Source: Candidatus Tokpelaia hoelldoblerii
GTDB taxonomy: Bacteria > Pseudomonadota > Alphaproteobacteria > Rhizobiales > Rhizobiaceae
Length of the DNA: 64,000 nt
Direction: 5' to 3'
Assembly (NCBI GenBank): GCA_002005325.1
Contig: CP017315.1
Coordinates: 620,001-684,000 of the forward strand
Part shown: in pieces, positions 38,296 through 47,107 of the stretch
Numbering within the stretch: position 1 is the stretch's first letter
Layout of the letters: each line of letters begins with the position of its first letter
Translations under genes and position numbers: made by a program
Notes under the pieces: generated by a model
Database searches by the model: none
What the model was told of the DNA's origin: nothing
The model's input: only the letters and a program-made list of their open reading frames with translations

Positions 38296-38325
38296 GTGCT
38301 GATTTTTATCAAAAGGGGGACAGTG

Positions 38326-38760
38326 ATGAAAAGATTGGCGTTTCCGGGGGTGGTTGCTATTTTCCTGTCAGGATGTTTGACAAAGGAAGTTCATTTATAT
38401 CCGATCTCAGATGAGGGGATGTCGACACATCTTATTCGCCTTAGGGCAAGCGGCCTTGAGGGGGCCTCGGGTGCTTTAACAGGTACATTGCCGAATGGAG
38501 TGGTCTGCCATGGTAAATGGGCGTCGACAGTGTCAACCTCAAATGAAATCATGGCGCATTACAAGTCGAATGCCAGGAATGGTTTGGCAACAATGTTAAC
38601 GCAAAGAAGGAGCGTTGTGCCAAAGATAAATCCCGGGCAAGCATTTTTAAGCTGTAGTGACGGGACAATGATTGACATTGAGTTTGTTACTGGCACGGCC
38701 AAAGGCGGCTATGGTGAAGCCCGTGATAACAAGGGTAATGTTTACCGCGTGATCATCTGA
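38326..38760 (+). CDS. Small lipoprotein, unknown function
   Basis: 144 residues with a clear lipobox, MKRLAFPGVVAIFLSGC, cleaved before Cys17. The mature part is about 128 residues, beta-rich in appearance, with LTGTLPNGVVCHGKW and ending KGNVYRVII. Resembles short hypothetical proteins of alphaproteobacteria; function unknown. AAAGGGGGAC precedes the ATG. It follows rpiB after 30 bases and may be co-transcribed. Confidence 0.7.
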   Translation: MKRLAFPGVVAIFLSGCLTKEVHLYPISDEGMSTHLIRLRASGLEGASGALTGTLPNGVVCHGKWASTVSTSNEIMAHYKSNARNGLATMLTQRRSVVPKINPGQAFLSCSDGTMIDIEFVTGTAKGGYGEARDNKGNVYRVII

Positions 38761-38771
38761 AACATTGTTCG

Positions 38772-39920
38772 TTACCTGGTCTCCTCTCCATCCGGCATTG
38801 ATCTGAAATCATCTGCACGACCGGATTGCGGGTAAAAACCGGTGTTGTTATGTGGCTTTCCGGAGGCGGGCTGCGCACCATAAAGGCTGCTTGCGGCAGG
38901 GGAGATGTCCCAAAGGCCGGTGGGGGCAATATGCCTGATGTCGCGCCGTGCGCTTGTGCCTACAATGGGTATGCTGGCCATACCGCCACTGGCGGATATC
39001 TGGTTGGCAAGAAGCGGGGCGATAAGCTGGTCAGCATAAAATGCCAGTTTGTGTTTACCGGCGATGGTAAAGCTGATGCCGTCATTATTGCGCAGGCGTG
39101 CTGTCTGCCCGTTACTGTCATAACCGGAAAGGGCAAAATGGCCGTTGTCATCAACAAAGCCGCTCCAGATATCGATAAAATGTCCACCGGATTTTTCTGT
39201 CGCCTGTTTATATAAGGCGTTGAAGGAAACAAAACTGTCTGACAGAATTTTTTGTTTAAAGGACGGCAGGCCGACCCAGAGCCATTGCGCGCCGCTTTGT
39301 TGCAGTTTAAGGGCCAGAGCGTTGATACGGCCCTGGTAATTGCTTGCCCATTCGGGGGAGGAAACGTCAAAATTTTTATTGGCGAGCCTCATACTCTGCC
39401 GGTCATTGGCGCCAATCACCAGAACAATAACATCGGGTTTGTCTCTGGCGATAATATCAGAAATCTTGATCGGCCAGTTGTAATAATCATCGCGCACAAG
39501 ACCGGAAGAGCCTTCTGTCCGGCTGATAACATTCATTTCAGGATTGTCTTTGTACATATCTGTCAAGCCGTCCGCCAAAGCGCCGGCGACAAAATCACCG
39601 ACAATGACAATGCGTTTTGCCGTGGGATTTTTGGGTGCGGCCGCAGGCCGCTGCCTGGATTGCATAGGCTGTGTGCCATAGATTTGCTGTTGCTGCCCCT
39701 GACGGATGATGACGCGGCGCTGTTGGTGCGGCCGGACAGGTTGTGTGATTCGGGGTTGTTTGCGCCCGAATAAAACATCAAAGAGCGAACGCCGCTTTTG
39801 TTGTGCGGCAGCCGGGTCAATCGTGAGTGTGGTAAAAATCACGGCAAGTATAACGGCAATGACGCTCCAGATACCCCCTTTATATGTATGCAGGCTTTTG
39901 ATCATTGTTTTTCCATTCAT
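38772..39920 (-). CDS. DUF459 / SGNH-like envelope protein
   Basis: 382 residues. Signal anchor at about 18-40 (IWSVIAVILAVIFTTLTI), a basic Gln-rich linker, then an SGNH-hydrolase-like domain from about residue 100. Block I reads VGDFVAGALADGL, so the usual catalytic Ser of GDS is Phe; block III VLVIGANDRQ and the later GISFTIAGKHKLA are kept. Rhizobial DUF459 proteins often show GDF, so catalysis is doubtful. Its ATG overlaps the stop of the transglycosylase gene (ATGA), which implies coupled translation and a shared envelope role. Confidence 0.85.
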   Translation of the reverse strand: MNGKTMIKSLHTYKGGIWSVIAVILAVIFTTLTIDPAAAQQKRRSLFDVLFGRKQPRITQPVRPHQQRRVIIRQGQQQQIYGTQPMQSRQRPAAAPKNPTAKRIVIVGDFVAGALADGLTDMYKDNPEMNVISRTEGSSGLVRDDYYNWPIKISDIIARDKPDVIVLVIGANDRQSMRLANKNFDVSSPEWASNYQGRINALALKLQQSGAQWLWVGLPSFKQKILSDSFVSFNALYKQATEKSGGHFIDIWSGFVDDNGHFALSGYDSNGQTARLRNNDGISFTIAGKHKLAFYADQLIAPLLANQISASGGMASIPIVGTSARRDIRHIAPTGLWDISPAASSLYGAQPASGKPHNNTGFYPQSGRADDFRSMPDGEETR

Positions 39921-41161
39921 CTACGCTGCAGGAGGTTTAGAACCTCTCTGCCTGGATATCCGTCAACCGGCTGCTTCATGCGGCGTTGAAATGCCTCAAT
40001 TGCCCTGCGGGTTTCATTGCCGGTTTTGCCATCTATTTTGCCGCTATACAGTCCAAGGGCAGCAAGGCGCTGCTGCAGTTCCTGCCGTTCGCTATGATTT
40101 AGGGCGGTAAATGGCCGCTGCCAGTCACGCACAGGGCTGTTGTAACCGCCGATTCTGTCGGCCAGCAAGCCGACAGCCAGGGCGTAACGGTCGGCGTTGT
40201 TATAACGCTTGAGCGTAAAGAAATTGCCTGTTACCAGAAAAACCGGACCGCTGTGGCCATCCGGCAATTTGAGCGTGGCTTTCTGGGAAGCGGCAGGGAA
40301 GGGGCGGCCATTGGCACGTTTAAGGCCAAGCTGCCGCCATTGGGCAATGGTCAAGGAGTCGGCCGGAAACCTGGCCATTGCCGGCAGAATGACCTCATAG
40401 CCCCATGTTTCGTTGTTTTTCCAGCCATTACGGGCAAGCAGATTGGCTGCACTTGCCAGAGCGTCGGGAACAGATGTCCAGATATTACGTCTGCCGTCAC
40501 CGTCCATATCCACTGCATAAGCAAGGTAACTTGTCGGGATAAACTGGGTATGGCCGAGTGCTCCCGCCCATGAGCCGCGCAAATGGGCGCGGTCAATATC
40601 ACCTCTTTGCAGAATTTTTAAAGCGGCAATCAATTGCGTGCGGGCATAGCGGGCGCGTTTGCTGTCGCCCCAGGCAAGGGTGGCCAGCGAGCGGATGGCA
40701 TCACGCATGATGTCATCGCGTTTCATGACCTCGCCATAGCCGGTTTCCATCGACCAGATGGCAAGCAGGATATTGCGGCTGACGCCAAAGCGTTTTTCAA
40801 TCGCGTCAAGCCATTTTGCCCATTGTCTGGCGTGGGCCTGACCAGTCTGTACGGTATGCTCGTTGACGCGGTTGTCAAAATAGTTCCAGGCAGGGTCGGT
40901 AAATTCCGGCTGGGTTTGGGCTTTCTGCAAAACTTCCATATCCGGTGTGGTGATACCGGCCACAGCACGTTTCCATGTTGCGGCGGTTATTCCGGCCTGT
41001 GCGGCGGTGTTTTGAAAATTGTTCAGCCAGGTTTGAAAACTGTTTGCGCCATGGGCCGTGCCGGGTAATCCTGCGGCGGCAAATATGGCGCCTGCTATGA
41101 ACAGAAACTGCCGCCTGCCGGTGGTATGGGGAGGGAACAGCTTTTTGACAAAATAGGGCAT
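39917..41161 (-). CDS. Lytic murein transglycosylase (MltB type, SLT_2 with PG-binding domain)
   Basis: 414 residues. N-terminal signal with twin arginine (GRRQFLFIAGAIFAAAGL), so perhaps Tat-exported. The SLT_2 catalytic Glu is in IWSMETGYGEVM, followed by GALGHTQFIPTSYLAYAVDMDGD. A C-terminal peptidoglycan-binding domain (about 350-412) has LQQRLAALGLYSGKIDGKTG. It cleaves glycan strands to 1,6-anhydromuramyl products in the periplasm. Divergent from galU across 230 bases and upstream of DUF459. Confidence 0.92.
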   Translation of the reverse strand: MPYFVKKLFPPHTTGRRQFLFIAGAIFAAAGLPGTAHGANSFQTWLNNFQNTAAQAGITAATWKRAVAGITTPDMEVLQKAQTQPEFTDPAWNYFDNRVNEHTVQTGQAHARQWAKWLDAIEKRFGVSRNILLAIWSMETGYGEVMKRDDIMRDAIRSLATLAWGDSKRARYARTQLIAALKILQRGDIDRAHLRGSWAGALGHTQFIPTSYLAYAVDMDGDGRRNIWTSVPDALASAANLLARNGWKNNETWGYEVILPAMARFPADSLTIAQWRQLGLKRANGRPFPAASQKATLKLPDGHSGPVFLVTGNFFTLKRYNNADRYALAVGLLADRIGGYNSPVRDWQRPFTALNHSERQELQQRLAALGLYSGKIDGKTGNETRRAIEAFQRRMKQPVDGYPGREVLNLLQRR

Positions 41162-41391
41162 GGGCGTTTATTTCTTCCCTGTCATGATGGAAAAAACATC
41201 ATAAAGCCATATCATTATAATTTGGTTTATGATCGTATACGGGACCAAATTATCACGGTTTTTTGCCGGATGAGAAAAAAGCTGACAGGCAGGGCGTTCT
41301 ATTTTGTATTTAAAGTGCGGGACAAGCGGTCTATTTATGATATGAAAAATCCTGTATGTTGAAAAAAGTTTTTGATTTAAGGAGATGTCCA

Positions 41392-42273
41392 TTGCGTAAA
41401 ATCCGTAAAGCTGTCTTTCCGGTCGGAGGATTGGGAACGCGTTTTCTGCCGGCGACAAAAACCGTGCCGAAAGAAATGCTGACGGTTGTTGACAAGCCGG
41501 TCATTCAATATGTGGTTGATGAAGCACGTGCTGCCGGCATTGAACATCTGATTTTTGTCACGGGCCGCAACAAGGCGGTGATTGAAGACTATTTTGATGC
41601 GCAGGTTGAACTTTATACAACACTGGCCGAGCGCGGCAAGACGGAAGCGCTTGCTCATATGCAGGATTTGCAACCCTCACCGGGGACAACCTCTTTCACC
41701 CGCCAGCAGGAACCGCTGGGGCTGGGACATGCTGTCTGGTGCGCGCGCGAGCTTGTCGGGGACGAGCCTTTTGCGCTGTTGCTGCCGGATATGGTGATGC
41801 AGGCGCGCAAGGGCTGTCTGGCGGAAATGGTTGAGCTTTATAGCGAGACCGGCGGCAATATTATCGCTGTGCAGGAATGTGACCCGGAAGAAACACATCA
41901 ATATGGTATTGTCGGTAAAGGCCGTGATATCGCCCATGGTTTTGAAATTACCGCCATGGTGGAAAAACCGCCAAGGGGTATGGCGCCGTCCAACCTCTTT
42001 ATCAACGGGCGCTATATTTTGCAGCCGGAAATTTTTCACATTCTCGCCAGTCAGGAGCGCGGTTCGGGCAATGAAATCCAGTTGACGGATGCCATGGTGA
42101 AACTGGCGGGCAAGGAACCGTTTTATGGTTTTCGTTTTGCCGGAAGAACCTATGATTGCGGTTCAAAAACCGGTTTTATCGAGGCGAATGTCGCTTTTGC
42201 GCTGGAGCGTGGGGATATGCGCGACAAGGTGATGGAACCGCTTGCGGCGCTGCTGGCGCAACATGACAAGTAA
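41392..42273 (+). CDS. galU: UTP--glucose-1-phosphate uridylyltransferase
   Basis: 293 residues, GalU family. The nucleotide-binding loop [20 protein letters not shown] starts near residue 8; [13 protein letters not shown] and [20 protein letters not shown] follow. It makes UDP-glucose for surface polysaccharides and glycosylation. The start chosen is TTG at 41392 because AAGGAG lies seven bases before it; an ATG at 41356 is also in frame but adds 12 residues not seen in the family. Followed by kdsD, as in Brucella. Confidence 0.94.
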   Translation: MRKIRKAVFPVGGLGTRFLPATKTVPKEMLTVVDKPVIQYVVDEARAAGIEHLIFVTGRNKAVIEDYFDAQVELYTTLAERGKTEALAHMQDLQPSPGTTSFTRQQEPLGLGHAVWCARELVGDEPFALLLPDMVMQARKGCLAEMVELYSETGGNIIAVQECDPEETHQYGIVGKGRDIAHGFEITAMVEKPPRGMAPSNLFINGRYILQPEIFHILASQERGSGNEIQLTDAMVKLAGKEPFYGFRFAGRTYDCGSKTGFIEANVAFALERGDMRDKVMEPLAALLAQHDK

Positions 42274-42346
42274 AAACTGAAACCAGGTGGGCACATAACG
42301 TGTTTTATGATATTTTATGTGTTCATAAATATCCGATAGGAAGACA

Positions 42347-43327
42347 ATGACTGTAATGGATGACGAGAGCATTGCGGGTTCGGCCCTGGCCACAGTTTCA
42401 ACGGAAACTGCAGGGCTTGCCGCTGTCATGAAAGCCTTGCAGGGCGATATGGCGGCGGCTTTTGTCGCTGCGGTCCGTCTGGTGGCTGCCAGCAAGGGGC
42501 GGGTCATTGTCACAGGGCTTGGCAAGAGTGGTCATATCGGCACAAAAATTGCCGCCACACTGGCCTCAACCGGCACACCGGCCTTTTTTGTTCATGCAGC
42601 AGAGGCCAACCATGGCGATCTGGGCATGATCGGTGCCGGGGATGTGCTGCTTGCCTTGTCATGGTCGGGGGAGACGGCGGAGCTTGCCGGTATCCTCAAT
42701 CATTCACGCCGTTTCCGTATTCCGCTGATTGCCCTGACGTCGGGAAAAAATTCCGCCCTTGGCCGGCAGGCGGATGTTCTGCTGTTACTGCCCAGGGCTG
42801 AAGAAGCCTGCCCGCATGGTCTGGCGCCGACAACGTCAACCATGATGCAGCTGGCGCTGGGAGACGCGCTGGCGGTGGCGCTGTTGCAGGCGCGCCATTT
42901 CACTGCAAGTGATTTCAAGGTGTTTCACCCGGGCGGCTCGCTTGGGGCGAGCTTGCGTTATGTCGGCGATATTATGCACAAGGGTGCAGAAATGCCGCTG
43001 GTTAAAACCGGCACATTGATGCCGGAAGCGATGAAGGTGCTGGCGGCCAAGCACCTGGGCTGCGTTGTGGTGGTGGACGGGAAGGGCAAGCTTGCCGGTA
43101 TTGTGACGGATGGTGATCTGGCGCGCAATATCACGCGGGATCTGTCAAAGCTTCATGTTGATGATGTCATGACCCGTGCGCCGAAAACCGTGAAGCCGGA
43201 TATGATTGCCGCCGCGGCGATTGCGTTGCTGCAAGACCACCAGATCAGCGCTTTGCTGGTGGCGGAAGCCGGTAAACCTGTCGGTATTGTGCACTTCCAT
43301 GATTTGCTGCGGATTGGCACAGCCTGA
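42347..43327 (+). CDS. kdsD: Arabinose-5-phosphate isomerase (KdsD/KpsF)
   Basis: 326 residues. An N-terminal SIS sugar isomerase domain (VTGLGKSGHIGTKIAATLAS, HGDLGMI, SWSGETAEL) is followed by two CBS domains (about 205-320). It converts ribulose 5-phosphate to arabinose 5-phosphate, first step of Kdo synthesis for lipopolysaccharide; kdsA at the window's right end carries out the next step. AGGAAG precedes the ATG. Confidence 0.93.
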   Translation: MTVMDDESIAGSALATVSTETAGLAAVMKALQGDMAAAFVAAVRLVAASKGRVIVTGLGKSGHIGTKIAATLASTGTPAFFVHAAEANHGDLGMIGAGDVLLALSWSGETAELAGILNHSRRFRIPLIALTSGKNSALGRQADVLLLLPRAEEACPHGLAPTTSTMMQLALGDALAVALLQARHFTASDFKVFHPGGSLGASLRYVGDIMHKGAEMPLVKTGTLMPEAMKVLAAKHLGCVVVVDGKGKLAGIVTDGDLARNITRDLSKLHVDDVMTRAPKTVKPDMIAAAAIALLQDHQISALLVAEAGKPVGIVHFHDLLRIGTA

Positions 43328-43379
43328 AGCAGGCGGATAAAAGAAAAACTGTTAACCGGGAAAGAAGAAGAGTGGGGCT

Positions 43380-44492
43380 ATGAAAACACGTGCCGCTGTT
43401 GCCTGGGAGGCCAATAAACCGTTAACGATTGAAACCATTGATATTCAAGGACCGAAGGCAGGCGAGGTTCTGGTTGAAATCATGGCGACAGGCGTTTGCC
43501 ATACGGATGCCTATACACTTTCAGGGCTGGATGCAGAAGGAAAGTTTCCGGCGATTTTAGGACATGAGGGTGCGGGTATTGTGCGTGAGGTCGGAGCAGG
43601 GGTGACATCTGTCAAAGTGGGTGACCATGTTATTCCGCTTTATACGCCCGAGTGCCGCAATTGCAAAACGTGTCTTTCACAGCGCTCTAATCTGTGTACG
43701 GCAATTCGCCAGACACAGGGGCAGGGGGTTATGCCGGACAAGACAACACGCTTTTCTTGTGATGGCGGCGAAATTTTCCATTATATGGGCTGCTCGACTT
43801 TTTCTAATTTCACTGTTCTGCCGGAAATCTCTGTAGCAAAGGTGCGGCAAGATGCGCCTTTTGACAAAATTTGCTATATCGGCTGTGGCGTAACGACAGG
43901 TCTTGGCGCTGTTATATATACTGCCAGGGTATGGCCTGGCGCCAATGTTGTGGTTTTCGGTCTTGGCGGTATTGGCCTGAATGTGATCCAGGGGGCGCGA
44001 ATGGTTGGCGCTGACAAGATTATCGGTGTTGATCTTAATCCGGCGAAGCAGGATATAGCGCGTAAATTCGGTATGACGCATTATCTGAACCCTGATGAGG
44101 TGGGGCATGACAAGGTTGTTGAAGCGATTGCTGATATGACTGGCGGCGGCGCTGATTTTTCATTTGAATGTATCGGCAATGTCAGAACCATGCAGCAGGC
44201 GCTGGAGTGTTGTCATCGCGGCTGGGGCGAGTCCGTTATTATCGGCGTCGCGCCTTCGGGGGCGGAAATCGCAACACGGCCGTTTCAGCTTGTGACCGGA
44301 CGGGTGTGGAAAGGTTCGGCCTTTGGTGGTGCGCGCGGGCGTACGGATGTACCGAAGATTGTTGACTGGTATATGGAAGGCAAAATCGATATTGGCAGCC
44401 TGATTACCCATACCATGCCATTGGAGGAAATCAATACAGCTTTTGGCCTGATGCATGCGGGAAAGTCAATCCGCTCGGTTGTATTGTATTAA
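43380..44492 (+). CDS. frmA: S-(hydroxymethyl)glutathione dehydrogenase / class III alcohol dehydrogenase
   Basis: 370 residues, class III ADH. Catalytic zinc ligands: Cys in [12 protein letters not shown] and His in [12 protein letters not shown]; structural zinc cysteines [18 protein letters not shown]-binding [13 protein letters not shown]. It oxidises the glutathione adduct of formaldehyde and also reduces S-nitrosoglutathione. No frmB/fghA hydrolase lies next to it. It is a monocistron after kdsD, followed by a long AT-rich stretch. Confidence 0.94.
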   Translation: MKTRAAVAWEANKPLTIETIDIQGPKAGEVLVEIMATGVCHTDAYTLSGLDAEGKFPAILGHEGAGIVREVGAGVTSVKVGDHVIPLYTPECRNCKTCLSQRSNLCTAIRQTQGQGVMPDKTTRFSCDGGEIFHYMGCSTFSNFTVLPEISVAKVRQDAPFDKICYIGCGVTTGLGAVIYTARVWPGANVVVFGLGGIGLNVIQGARMVGADKIIGVDLNPAKQDIARKFGMTHYLNPDEVGHDKVVEAIADMTGGGADFSFECIGNVRTMQQALECCHRGWGESVIIGVAPSGAEIATRPFQLVTGRVWKGSAFGGARGRTDVPKIVDWYMEGKIDIGSLITHTMPLEEINTAFGLMHAGKSIRSVVLY

Positions 44493-44850
44493 CCCTTTAT
44501 GACAGGGAAAACGAAAAAATCTTTTAGGGGACCTGCAGGGGTGTGTTGCTTATCAGCCTGGCGGCACTATACTGTATATTGATTTTTGCATTGCTTATGG
44601 AAATGTATGTTTTTCAGTTTTTTGCTTTATAAATTTCTGTATTGGAAAATATTTCCCAATTTTTTTAATTAAAAAGAAATGAAAAATTATTTAAATAATA
44701 GGTTATATATTTAAATTTGAAAATATTTTTATTGGGGAAAAATATTTATTCTAAAGGAAGTATTTGTTTACTTTTATTTTTTATGCTTTACTGGCATGGC
44801 GTGGGGAATTTCCTGTTGTTGTTTATCAAAATATAAGGAGCGCTTTTCCT
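44493..44850 (+). other. AT-rich upstream region of the repetitive protein gene
   Basis: About 360 bases, very rich in A and T, with no supportable gene. ATTGGAAAATATTTCCCAAT at 44641-44660 is a 20-base palindrome with one mismatched pair, and a related ATTGGGGAAAAATATTT occurs at 44731-44747. Several TATATAT/AATAAT stretches could serve as -10 elements. Confidence 0.55.
44641..44660. promoter_or_regulatory. 20-bp near-perfect palindrome, possible operator
   Basis: ATTGGAAAATATTTCCCAAT is symmetric except for one pair, about 190 bases before the repetitive protein gene. A partial second copy lies at 44731. No regulator can be named. Confidence 0.35.
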
Positions 44851-46407
44851 ATGCTGAAGAAAAAATCTGTTGAACAAAAAGTCAATGAAAGCAATGTTGT
44901 TGATAACAGAGCGGATATAACGAAAAGTGGAGGAACAGAGATGCCAAGTATACAGCCTTTCTATAGAGTTATATCAGGAGATGTGGTGACTACGGATGGC
45001 TCCAGTAGGGATATTATCAGGCTGGGTGATGAGAGTCATCAAATTCTGGTTACAGGCTCTATAAAAAGCGCTGGCGGTGGTGTGAATATCATCAAAGCCG
45101 GTTCGGGGGAACTTGGCTATGTTACGGTTACCGGCTGGCTGGAAAGCAAAGATGGCCAGAATTCTATTCTTCTTGGTGATGGTAAAAAGTATATTACCAT
45201 CAAAGCCGGATTGGTTGCAGATCAGCACGGTCTGAATGAAATCAGGACGGGCCTTGGCCATACTGAGGTTACCGTTAGCCAGTCTTTGCAGGCGGCAAAT
45301 GGGGGAGTTAACCAGATTGTTGCAGGAGGAGAGGCAAAGATTTTAATTGTCGGTGACATAAGCAGCCAGTCAAGTTTGAATGAAATCAGCGTCGGCAAAG
45401 GGAATAATACGTTTGGCTTTAATGGAGGGATGCAAACCAGCCATGGCGTCAACCGGATTTCAACCGGAGGCGGGCGTGACAGAATAACAATGCTTGGCGG
45501 GCTTGATGCTGAATCCGGTACAAACTCTATTGTGTTGGGTGATGGAGAGAAATATGTTCAGATTGGCCATGGGTTGAGCGCCCGTGAAGGTGGTCTGAAT
45601 GAATTTATAGCAGGTGCAGGCCACACATTTTTGCTGATTGAAACAGATGTTAGTGCTGTGAATGACAGTAGCAACCGCATTGTTTCAGCGGGAGAAGCAA
45701 AGATTGACATAACAGGCAGGCTGAGCAGTCAGGCCGGAGTGAATGAAATTCTGACCGGTGACGGAAATGATTCTGTGACCATCAATAACGGACTTCATGC
45801 TAACAATGGTGTCAATCATATCTCGACTGGAGAGGGGAGCGATCATGTCATTGTGAACAGTATTGTAGAAGCGGCAGCTGGCGGGAAAAACAGCATTGAT
45901 ACGGGGAATGGCGATGATATCATTGAGTTGAATGGCCATATTGGGAGCGGCGCTTTACAGATCAATGCCGGAGCAGGTGAGGATACATTGGTGCTGCGTG
46001 CAGGTGATAGCTCTCAATTCAATGATTATTATGGCGATTGGTTGGCAGATCTCTGGAATAATGGAGGGCTTGCCTCGGCAGGTCTGGAAAACATCACGGT
46101 CAGGCTGGAGTCTTCCGCTTCTCTGGATCAGCTTGACTGGTTGGCGCGCCTGATTGATCAATACAATGGGACCCATCAGGATGCACAGATTCATCTGGAG
46201 GTGGATGCTGCCCAGTCTTTCAGTTTTAGCGACTTGTTTGTGCAGGAAGACAGCAATACAATTGCTGGCAGTGCATTGGCCAGTGCTGAGACCGGCGAGG
46301 TATCTGCTTTTGCAGCTGTTGACGCCAGCGCGTTTTTCCAGAATTCCTTATACAACCCGGTAGAGGATATTCTGGTGCAGGCCGGGCTTGACCTGACTGT
46401 TGCTTAA
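44851..46407 (+). CDS. Repetitive, probably secreted RTX-like beta-solenoid protein
   Basis: 518 residues from the ATG at 44851 (AAGGAG ten bases before); an ATG at 44941 has an equally good GGAGG and would give 488. From about residue 50 there are 13-14 degenerate repeats of 24-25 residues built on (V/L)N-x-I-x-x-G-x-G-x-x-x-V-x-(V/I)-x-G-x-L. Units 3-7 resemble units 8-12 one for one, a super-repeat of about 121 residues. A few units (GDGNDSVTI, GNGDDIIEL) look like calcium-binding RTX. The C-terminal 110 residues are non-repetitive, acidic and cysteine-free, and end GLDLTVA, like some type I secretion signals. No signal peptide; no type I exporter genes nearby. Likely surface or secreted; function unknown. 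Confidence 0.75.
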   Translation: MLKKKSVEQKVNESNVVDNRADITKSGGTEMPSIQPFYRVISGDVVTTDGSSRDIIRLGDESHQILVTGSIKSAGGGVNIIKAGSGELGYVTVTGWLESKDGQNSILLGDGKKYITIKAGLVADQHGLNEIRTGLGHTEVTVSQSLQAANGGVNQIVAGGEAKILIVGDISSQSSLNEISVGKGNNTFGFNGGMQTSHGVNRISTGGGRDRITMLGGLDAESGTNSIVLGDGEKYVQIGHGLSAREGGLNEFIAGAGHTFLLIETDVSAVNDSSNRIVSAGEAKIDITGRLSSQAGVNEILTGDGNDSVTINNGLHANNGVNHISTGEGSDHVIVNSIVEAAAGGKNSIDTGNGDDIIELNGHIGSGALQINAGAGEDTLVLRAGDSSQFNDYYGDWLADLWNNGGLASAGLENITVRLESSASLDQLDWLARLIDQYNGTHQDAQIHLEVDAAQSFSFSDLFVQEDSNTIAGSALASAETGEVSAFAAVDASAFFQNSLYNPVEDILVQAGLDLTVA

Positions 46408-46537
46408 GGGAGGCATTGCCTGCAAAGATACGTACGAGGGAAATGGCTTGTCAGACTATTTCCTGACCTTATGAAATGTCATGTCTTTTTATAAACACAA
46501 CAGAGACATGAAGAACCGGATATTCCGTTTTTTTAAT

Positions 46538-46580
46538 AAAAAAGGCCATTTTATTTTCTGAAAATAAAATGGCCTTTTTA
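46538..46580. terminator. Strong bidirectional terminator
   Basis: AAAAAGGCCATTTTATTTT-CTGA-AAATAAAATGGCCTTTTT, a stem of about 18 pairs with A-run and T-run. It lies two bases after the cold-shock gene (minus) and 130 bases after the repetitive protein gene (plus). Confidence 0.92.
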
Positions 46581-46582
46581 TC

Positions 46583-46798
46583 TTATCCAATAATACTGAT
46601 ATTGACAGCCTTCGGGCCTTTGCCGCGACGGTCTGCTTCAGTATCGAATGAAACTTTCTGCGCGTCATTCAAGCCCTGCAGACCGGAAGCCTGAACAGCT
46701 GAAATATGGACAAAAATATCCGGGCCGCCATCATCCGGCTTAATAAAACCAAAGCCTTTGTCATTGTTGAAAAACTTGACTTCACCTGTCTGAGACAT
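46583..46798 (-). CDS. Cold-shock protein (CspA family)
   Basis: 71 residues, one cold-shock domain. RNP1 KGFGFIKPD and RNP2 DIFVHISAV are intact, with GEVKFFNNDKG at the start. Binds single-stranded RNA/DNA and melts mRNA structure. AAGGAAAGAGATGA precedes the ATG. It ends at a strong terminator and has a long leader region, as cold-shock genes often do. Confidence 0.95.
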   Translation of the reverse strand: MSQTGEVKFFNNDKGFGFIKPDDGGPDIFVHISAVQASGLQGLNDAQKVSFDTEADRRGKGPKAVNISIIG

Positions 46799-47107
46799 TC
46801 ATCTCTTTCCTTCTAAAAACCGCCTGTCAAAAGACGGGGTAAAAAAACCGCCAGACACACCATGCGCCCGGAAGCGTTATGCAGGCAGTTCTTGAATTCA
46901 GGAAAGGACTCTCTTGACCGGATAAACCGGCACGGAACTTATGGCGGTTCCGCTGCGCCTGTTTTCAGTCTTCCGGTGTTCGTAAAATGCCCGAACGATG
47001 GGCAGCTTGCGCTATTCTTATTTATTTGGCAAGCATTTTCTGTTCTTTTACACGCTGTGAAGGCAAAAAAGACAATTTATCACCCCAAAATGACAATATT
47101 TTATCGT
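46799..47107. other. Intergenic region between cspA-like gene and uvrB
   Basis: About 310 bases with no supportable gene. It follows the uvrB stop codon and precedes the cold-shock gene on the same (minus) strand, so it should carry the cold-shock promoter and a long 5' leader. I see no clear terminator for uvrB. Confidence 0.6.
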
